The position numbers and the translations under genes were made by a program. Under the pieces are notes generated by a model. It saw only the letters and a program-made list of their open reading frames with translations, had not been told where the DNA came from and searched no databases. Positions 56,759-64,000 of a DNA stretch of 64,000 bases are shown in pieces (the first letter of the stretch is position 1; each line of letters begins with the position of its first letter). This stretch comes from Apostichopus japonicus (taxonomy: Eukaryota; Echinodermata; Holothuroidea; Aspidochirotida; Stichopodidae): positions 17,365,001-17,429,000 of the forward strand of contig NC_092561.1 in the NCBI RefSeq assembly GCF_037975245.1, in the 5' to 3' direction.

Positions 56759-57083
56759 CGTTAAAAGCACCCGATACACATAGAGCACACAGTTACTACA
56801 GGAAATCTTACAGTTTTGTACCACGGGTAAAACTGGATCGTGCTATAATTTGGTAGCATGTGCTATAAGAATTACAGTAATAACTAAGGATATGTGTAAT
56901 TCCAACAAATCCAGTTGTTTGGGATTTGTTGGAATTACATATATCCTCAGTTCTCACTGTAAACTTAACAGCACATGCTACCGATATATCAGATTTGTCA
57001 GCACGATCCAGTATTTACTGTAGTACAGCATTTTAGATTTACAGTAGTTACTGTAATCTCTGTGTGAATCGGCTGTTAAAAGA
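56759..57083. repeat. Foldback palindrome, copy 2
   Basis: Second copy of the 37870-38195 palindrome, slightly more diverged between its arms. Confidence 0.88.
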
Positions 57084-57389
57084 GACTGTTCAAATACTGC
57101 TAGCAAACGCGGAATGTGTTAACTTGACAGATAGACTGACCGGTAGTATGAGTGATGCCTCACAGCCGCAGCATTATCACATCCCTCGCAATTTTCTAGC
57201 AATAGTACAGGTCATGGTGGTATTGTGCATATAAGCAAAAGCGAAACCTTCAGCAATTCTCTAGCGTTAAGTTAATAGCTATGTGGCTTTTGTTTCACTA
57301 TCTGTCATACAATACAACTATTCCTTGAATTTCTAAAATGACTTTCGTCAGCTATAGTTTCTTCAAGTTCTCGAAGCTGGGAAGACTTA

Positions 57390-58540
57390 ACATGTAACAA
57401 TAGGAATTATTGTTGAATTAATGATAAGTTCGAATCTCCTGAGGTTTAATGTTTGTGAACTTTTGATGGTTTAATAACTGACATACAGAAGCGTGTACAT
57501 GGCGGAATGATATGAGTTAATAAATTTATTGAAACATTGTTAATAACTCAGAAGTTGCTCAATTAAATCGTGTCCTGTATTCAATTGTTTTATGGTAACT
57601 TAAAGCACAATTGAATTTTCAGAAACATATTAAGCCTATAGCTTTAATAAAGTACATTACGCAGCTTTTGCGAAAGAGACTGGTCAGATACGTTACTGGC
57701 ATTCATTGAGGTACTCTCATGCCCCTTTTTTTTACCTTTCGCACACACATATAGGTGTGGTTTTATATCCAGATTGAGAACTCCTTTGTTTTCTTATTGA
57801 TCTAACCCTCTTAAACAATATAATTATGTGGACGTGGTGATTATTTGGAAATGGCGTCTAGGGACTTCGAATTCCTTCATTCAAGTCCTCAGTCAGAGCA
57901 CGAAAAGGGCATATGACAGTGTGCGTGAGTACGCGCGTGAGTACGCGCGTGCACACGCACACGCAAACGAACACTAGAAAAATAACACAAACTGAAATCC
58001 ACGATTTTCTATTGGAATACATATTATCTTTTAAACGTAATTTGGTGTTCATGAAAATCCAGAGCACTTTTTTTGGTGGAAAGGAAGAAGCGTTCATGTC
58101 AATATATAGAAAATACGTTGTAATGTTTTTGAGTGCCTGCTTTCTTATACGATAGACCATGCAATGAAGTACATGCAATTAAGTACATTTTGGTGTTCTG
58201 TAAACTTTGCCTTAATATCATACCCTTTGATTGCATGAACTTTATGATACTAAACTACTGCAATAGCAACGATGGCAATATAATAAGTGATCTATTCATG
58301 TGAGGAGCCTTTTAATTGCCATCTCTAGCTATTGTTAATAAATCAATAAGTTACAACCGTTGATTTACATTGATGATGGTTTCACTTTTGTTCAACTTTG
58401 TTTTTACTAAGCCAACACAAAATATGGGAGATGACAGTTTACATACCGATATAGATTCAGTCGCCATCCCTAGTTGGTTGTTAGTGATAATTAAAAGCCA
58501 ATCCTAGTCACAGCTCTGAAAAAATTATAGTAGTTGAGAT
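57390..58540. other. Upstream region of the Ig receptor
   Basis: No gene. An alternating purine-pyrimidine stretch (GTGCGTGAGTACGCGCGTG..CACACGCACACG) lies at 57919-57968. No clear core promoter. Confidence 0.5.
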
Positions 58541-58544
58541 CAAG

Positions 58545-59736
58545 ATGGTGATTTTCTTTGCATTCTTTGGTAAGTACTGCTACATGCTTTAAACATAAGT
58601 TGATGGCAAATATTACTAAATTTTTCTTTTTTAGGTGTTACGACAGTTCATTTACAATTGTTTTCTTGGATTTGCATAAGCTAAATGATTTGTTGCGATG
58701 ATATTCCTGTTTATGCTGTATTTATAGATGGAGGAAGAAGTTACACCATCCTTAATTGGTAGCAAAATTTGGTTGGTAAATCATTTTTCTTTTAATTTTC
58801 TCAAGGATTTGCTGTCATCAAATATTGCATGGCATGTGTTACACACATCGTTGACTTAGAAAATGAAGTCGTTTTATTGAAATGCAGCTTGTCTAACGAG
58901 AGAGCATCTAATGCCATGTGGAAGGTCAACAACAGTTTCCTTTATATAAAACGGGACGATGTTTTTTATGAACGCAAAGCTGCTGGAAGGTTTGAGCTGC
59001 TACAAAACTATAGTTTACTTATCAATGGAACAAGAAAGACAGACACTGGAACGTACGTGTGTAAAGAAAACGGAACAGTTCTCCAATCCTTTTGTGTGAC
59101 GATATTGGGTAAGCAGTATTATAAATATGACTTAGACAAGTATCAGTACATGGTAGTAACATAGAACATGAGAAAATCGACAAATAAAGAGAGAAATGTC
59201 AAGTCCAATCTTTACAAAGATTTTTCTGACCCGACTTATTCGAGTCATTATGCTATGGTGGTGGGAACACGTTATAAATCTTTTCAATGACAAAAATGGG
59301 TGACTCGAACCAGGATTCATGACGTAGTCTTAACATAACAATGCAGCAGTATACACAGAAGGAACGTAACAAGTACTTCATTGCTTAAAAATATCACCAG
59401 TATTCTAAATGACAACATATATTCAATACTCAATTATTTGAGAAGGGAACTGATTTCCCCAGAGTGTCTGTATAAGTCGTTGAAATCGATATATATATAT
59501 ATATATATATATATGTTGATACTAGATGAGACTAGTGGAACACTAGTAGTTGTAACTCGGAGTTTCACGCTTTATAGCGATCTTCAGACAACAAGAGTTT
59601 TCTGAAGATCGCTATAAAGCGTGAAACTCCGAGTTACAACTACTAGTGTTCCACTAGTCTCATCTAGTATCAACATATATTCCGCTCTGTCCAATGGACA
59701 TAGAGCACTCTGCGCCAAGATAGACGCCAACCTACT

Positions 59737-59789
<53 letters not shown>

Positions 59790-59914
59790 CATATATACAG
59801 TATATATATATATATATATACAGTATATATATATATATACAGTATATATATATATATATGTGTATATATACAGTATATATATATATATACAGTATATATA
59901 TATATATATATACA

Positions 59915-59950
<36 letters not shown>

Positions 59951-62900
59951 ATATATACATATACATGTATATATATATATATATATATCGATTTCAACGA
60001 CTTATACACACACTCTGGGGAAATCAGTTCCCTTCTCAAATAATTGAGTTGTATAATCTTACTAAGAAAACAAGGCCTCTTCGCAAAATACTACTGAATC
60101 TGTGTCTCACAACACTAGATTTTTCAAACGTCCCCACATCGGTGATGTTTCTGGTTTTGCATAGCATAATGTTAGACAGTTAATCAAATCGTATTACAAA
60201 TACACTAGTGTTAAGTTACTGTTTACTTCTTTTAAGATCCGTAATATGTTTGCTGTCAAAGATTCTATTCCTTTAAGCCTCCGATTCTCATGTGGTCTAT
60301 AGATCCAACTTCACAAGCTGTAATGGTTGCTATATAAGGGTAACCAATAGACACCTCGCAACACGGATTTATGAGCATCTTAAAACTGAAAAAAAATCAC
60401 ATATTAACAAACACTTCAGTGTTTGTTACGTAAATCAAACATGATTGTTAGAGACGACGCTATCACAACTATTCGAAATTGTATTGATTCAGCTAACACT
60501 AAGCACTGGGATCAAAAAAGGTCTTCAAATTAGCTTAGAGAACCCTAATCTGAACAAACATGCTGAAATATACTTTTACCTTGTTTTATTGCTGCTAGCC
60601 AAATGTTACCATTATTCATTCATAATTAGTTTGTAACCTGAAGATGAAAGTAGTAACTTTCGAAACATGTCATTTATCTGCCTTGTTTCTTCAATTTATT
60701 CATTGAAGTAGAAATATTATCTTGAATGTTGAAATGAGGCCTGCGCATGCTGCATTGGGGAATCAGTCTGTAGGTTACCACATATAGTGTTTGTGAAGGA
60801 TACTTAACAAGAGTTCTGGAAGTCATGCAAAGGTTTCCCCTCTTACTTTCTGTGATATATGTTTAACTAATTAGAAACTGTATTCAAACTGTTATTTCTA
60901 CAGCAAAGCCAAATATCAATCTCTACCTGGATGACCAAAGTATCGCTAATTCCACTTTCGATGCATTTGAGGGGCATTCCTACAATATAACATGTACTCT
61001 CAGTTTGATGGACAATCTCAACGCAACGATCTTATGGAGTATAAATAAACTTAGCCTATCTGGAAACGATTCTGATGTTAGCGCACTTAATCAAGAGGAA
61101 GGAGGATTGGTAATTTCCGTATTAACTTACACACCGAAAACGGACTTCGATATTGTGACATGCGCAGGAATCGGATATCACCCGGACTGGGAGGTCCAAA
61201 GCTGCGTTCGAGTTCGAGTAAGAAGTATGTTGATTATCAAAGTATAGTCGTAAAGAATAACTTTCGTTCTTAATCATTCTTACAGCACCTAGCAATGCCC
61301 AGTCTGTCCGACTATTACTCCAGACTTCTAAGCCATGGTAATAAGCCCATTTTAAGCGCCGTATAATAAGTCCACATGACATATCTAAAGGCTGTAAACG
61401 AGACTAGAGAGCCTAGATTACTGTAAGCCGATATATAATGATATTACACGTCATTGTCTGTAACATTACTTCATGAATTCTTTCTAACCTTACCAAAACG
61501 ACTCTAAAAATGAAGACATTCTTCCTTCCACTTCGTCGATGTCAATTATTCCATCATTTCTTATACTCTTTATAAATGTAGAAAAATGACTAATGGAAAG
61601 CAGGATGTATATACTGTACGTTGAAGGAAAGTGCATATTTGTTTGTCATAATAGACTCACACATCTCTTTCACAGTACCTCCAGAGCTTCAAATCAAATA
61701 TGAAGATAGAACAATTGTTGATCACATCGAAATACCAAAGGAGGGTAATTTTACAGCAACATGTGAGGTAGTAAATGATGTGCATAAGTCCGTCAGCATA
61801 CGTATGACTGCAGGCATAGGTTCGGATAAAAGAGAAGAACACGGCCATGGTGCTATAGCGTTGACTGTGCCGGTGTATACATCAGTGTACCTAACATGTG
61901 GCAACTTTTTGGAGGGCCATTTACAATACAACTACGTAACCGTCCGGGTTGTAGGTATATATCACTATATGCAAAATAAATGACAAATACATATGACATG
62001 AATTCAATTGCCACACAAAAACCAAGGGTAATTTCTTTATATATTATATATCACTGATTAGATAATAAAAGGTGTTCAAGAACAAAGAATTACGTCATGT
62101 GATCATTACTACGTAAAACCTTTCACTTGCACGCCCAAAAAGTACGTAAGTATTCATCAATCAGATATGTATTTGTTCAGTTCCGTGTACTATAGGTGAA
62201 AGAGCTGACAGAATTGTAGAGATAAATAAAAATGTTCTCTATAAGAATCAATGAATGATCAATCAATAGTTTGCAATTATTAACATTTACTTAATTAATC
62301 GCAGCTGGAACTTTCTTATTGTTTCTCATTGTTTTTCATAATGCTCTCTTCATAGTGAAAACGAGGGTTCAAGTTGTTATCGACGATACCATTTTTACTG
62401 TTGACCACGACCATGATGTCATATCTGATAAGCAAATTCCTGTTTATTGCACTGGTCAAGGGGATATCTCTGCTCTGTATTTGCAAGCTGTAACTTTTAA
62501 AAAGGGAAATTCGACTAATTTACCAGCAAAAAGCCATATCAAGAACATCCGTTCTGGTTTCGAGAGATCGAAGTGGATGCTTCCGCAAGATGTGGAGAAA
62601 GCGGTCGTGATATGCCTTGCCAATAGTTCCGTCGAAAAGTATAATAATACACAAATAACGGTGACCGTATATAGATACGGTAAGTTTATATCGTAGAATG
62701 TGCAATCCGTAAATATTGATCATTACACCTGATCATGACATATATTAAACATAGAAAACGAAACATACACATCAGGTAGTGGTTGTGATCCCGACTGCAA
62801 TCTAGGATCAATAGGTGTACAAGTGAATGTAACAGGTAACGCCTTGGTTAATTGGCAGCTGCTGATTATTTTCCTCCCCTCTTCCCCTGTTGGTTTCTTT

Positions 62901-63697
62901 CTTTTCTTCTCTCCCATCCCTTGTCTACTAATGCCCTTACATATGTCTCTTTGTGTTGAGCATGCCGATTAACCTGTCTGTATTTTGTGCGTGTCTTTGT
63001 CCCTTCTGTTACTGTTACTTGTCATTTAGCCTTTGAAGAAGATCCTGCTAGGATCGAAACGCCAGGTCAACTTACTTTTACACATTTTCCTACACAGGAT
63101 AAGCAGTTTGCTAACAGTTTTAGTTTATTTTCATTTTCAAAGAGAATTGATTAACATTAGCACATGTGGTATATCTGCTTCGGTCTAAACGGTAGCTGAG
63201 GTATGAGCAAATTTTGCAATAAAGTTTAGTTATTTGTACGCTTTTCCTAAGAGTGGTAGGGAAAAAAGTCGTGGTCGATATTTACTATATTATATACAAA
63301 GTCGTAATTAACGAAATAGCAACATCTTTTTTGACTTTTCTCAAATTAATATCTTTCCCAGTTTTACCAACAGTTCAGATAACACTGGACGGTAATAACT
63401 TATCAACGACATTATATCTGGCACCGCATCTCATTTACAGATTTAGGTGTGTTGCATATCAATGCCGTCCTTCTGTTAATTTAACATGGGAAGTTAATAA
63501 CAGTACATTTCATCAAGGAATTTCTAAGTCAAGCATGTCAAGAAATATCCACAGGGATGACACATTCGACGTTTCAATTTCTATTGACCTGCATTTGGAT
63601 TCCAAAGTCAAAACGGTCACTTGCTCCAGCGAGGGTGTAAAACCATTTCAGAGGAGAAGGCATTCTGTTACTATAGTGGTCACACAAAGACAATTAG
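58545..63697 (+). CDS. Multi-Ig-domain receptor, 5' part
   Basis: Exons: 58545-58569 (start and hydrophobic signal [13 protein letters not shown]), 58806-59108, 60904-61224, 61676-61954, 62356-62679, 62755-62835 and 63362-63697. Every junction is phase 1, the usual pattern of Ig exons. Domain 1 is V-like: Cys35, Trp47, then DTGTYVC with Cys94. Exon 3 has ITCTL, ILWSI and VTCAG. Exon 4 has ATCEV and LTCGN but lacks the core Trp. Exon 5 has VYCTG and VICLA. Exon 7 has FRCVA, LTWEV and VTCSS. Exon 6 encodes 27 residues with two Cys and looks like a linker. Many N-glycosylation sites (NNS, NGT, NYS, NAT, NLT) fit an extracellular protein. No membrane segment is reached before the window ends, and the last donor is AG|GTAAGA. 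The orthologue is unknown. Confidence 0.88.
59428..60047. repeat. Nested inverted repeats with hammerhead-like pair
   Basis: Outer arms 59428-59490 and 59987-60047 (CAATTATTTGAGAAGGGAAC and complement). Inner arms 59513-59595 and 59597-59680 nearly abut. AT microsatellites fill 59488-59515 and about 59739-59986. Each inner arm contains CTGAAGA-TCGCTATAAAGCGT-GAAAC, one per strand. Lies in the Ig-gene intron between exons 2 and 3. Confidence 0.85.
60055..60700 (+). mobile_element. Penelope-like or related GIY-YIG relic
   Basis: Broken frames preserve a [18 protein letters not shown]-type stretch and a later [10 protein letters not shown]-type pattern, resembling the endonuclease tail of Penelope-like elements. 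It ends with CTGAAGATGA..CGAAAC..GTC (60638-60671). Probably one insertion with the adjoining inverted repeat. Confidence 0.55.
62872..63135 (+). mobile_element. Dispersed retroposon copy in Ig-gene intron
   Basis: Same family as 12984-13380, here on the + strand: pyrimidine-rich part, GAAGAAGATCC-TGCTA-GGATCGAAAC at 63035-63060, and GGATAAGCAGTTTGCTAACA near the tail. Its left end lies close to the exon 6 donor. Confidence 0.75.
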
Positions 63698-63754
63698 GTA
63701 AGAATGTGTTACTACTTATTCTGATTAGCTGTAAGTTAAAGAACGAAATACTAG

Positions 63755-63800
63755 TTTCGTTTCGTTTCGTTTATTTCACTTTTTTTCTATTTTACAATTA
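63755..63800 (-). mobile_element. Possible retroposon tail
   Basis: GTTTC repeats followed by ATTTCACTTTTTTT read on the - strand as AAATAAACGAAACGAAAC, like the 3' end of a retroposon. Only the end is clear. Confidence 0.3.
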
Positions 63801-64000
63801 CATTCACAATAATGTATGATACTAATGTCAAAGAAAGATGAAAAAAAGCATGGAAAATCTGAAAAAGCTACGCTTGTACACTCATAAAGTGCAGATTCAC
63901 CATGAACAAATTAAATACAATACGCTAACTACACCCCCCCCCCTCCTCCCCCCACTTCCCAAACGAGAAGCTCAAGTAGCATTATTAAATGTGATAACTT

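Larger units (their letters stand above)
53946..57380. repeat. Segmental duplication, copy 2
   Basis: Paralogue of 34658-38472. It lacks the family B insertion and the segment of about 80 bases. It holds family A (55642-56048) and the foldback palindrome (56759-57083). It has no caspase sequence at its left edge. Confidence 0.92.

Noticed and set aside
59584-60183. Long frames of alternating Ile-Tyr on both strands
   Set aside because: They are translations of AT microsatellites with occasional CAGTAT or GTGTAT units, not proteins.

Overview
This is eukaryotic DNA from an AT-rich animal genome crowded with repeats. Genes are split by long introns with GT-AG boundaries, and I see no bacterial features. 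The mix of an executioner caspase, a CUEDC2 orthologue, an immunoglobulin-superfamily receptor, Penelope-like and LINE retroelement remains and many hAT-type elements suggests a marine invertebrate. An echinoderm such as a sea cucumber is a guess, not something the sequence proves.

Three host genes on the + strand can be joined from exons whose phases match. (1) A 299-residue short-prodomain caspase lies at 5988-14013 in five coding exons, with catalytic His119 and Cys176 and one GC-AG intron. (2) A 482-residue CUEDC2-like ubiquitin-binding protein lies at 19374-29054 in nine coding exons. It carries two CUE domains where the human protein has one. (3) A multi-Ig-domain secreted or membrane receptor begins at 58545 and runs off the right edge. 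Seven exons are visible and every internal junction is phase 1.

The remainder is mostly mobile DNA, much of it nested. 1882-3265 is a hAT-type element with an internal tandem duplication. 11532-13600 is a degraded Penelope-like element interrupted by a hAT MITE and by another retroposon. 15617-16145 is a MITE with a perfect 8-bp target duplication. 30806-32723 and 41833-48168 are two copies of one 5-bp-TSD family, and the second holds a 4.67-kb CACTG-ended transposon with GACTA subterminal repeats and a 1.4-kb foldback. 48215-51661 is a LINE relic carrying a nest of DNA elements. 34658-38472 and 53946-57380 are two copies of a segmental duplication. A decayed copy of a caspase intron plus its catalytic-His exon lies at about 33225-34639.

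The most unusual signal is a module of about 100 bp, ending in a GCGCCAACC..GGTGGCGC dyad and CGCTTAGATAGT, found roughly 18 times. It sits inside mobile elements whose termini and TSD lengths otherwise differ. A second theme is hammerhead-like sequences in the Penelope-type repeats, including a head-to-head pair inside a nested palindrome. No CRISPR, rRNA or convincing functional tRNA was seen. The three host genes do not obviously form one pathway, although caspases and CUEDC2 both belong to death and inflammatory signalling in vertebrates.
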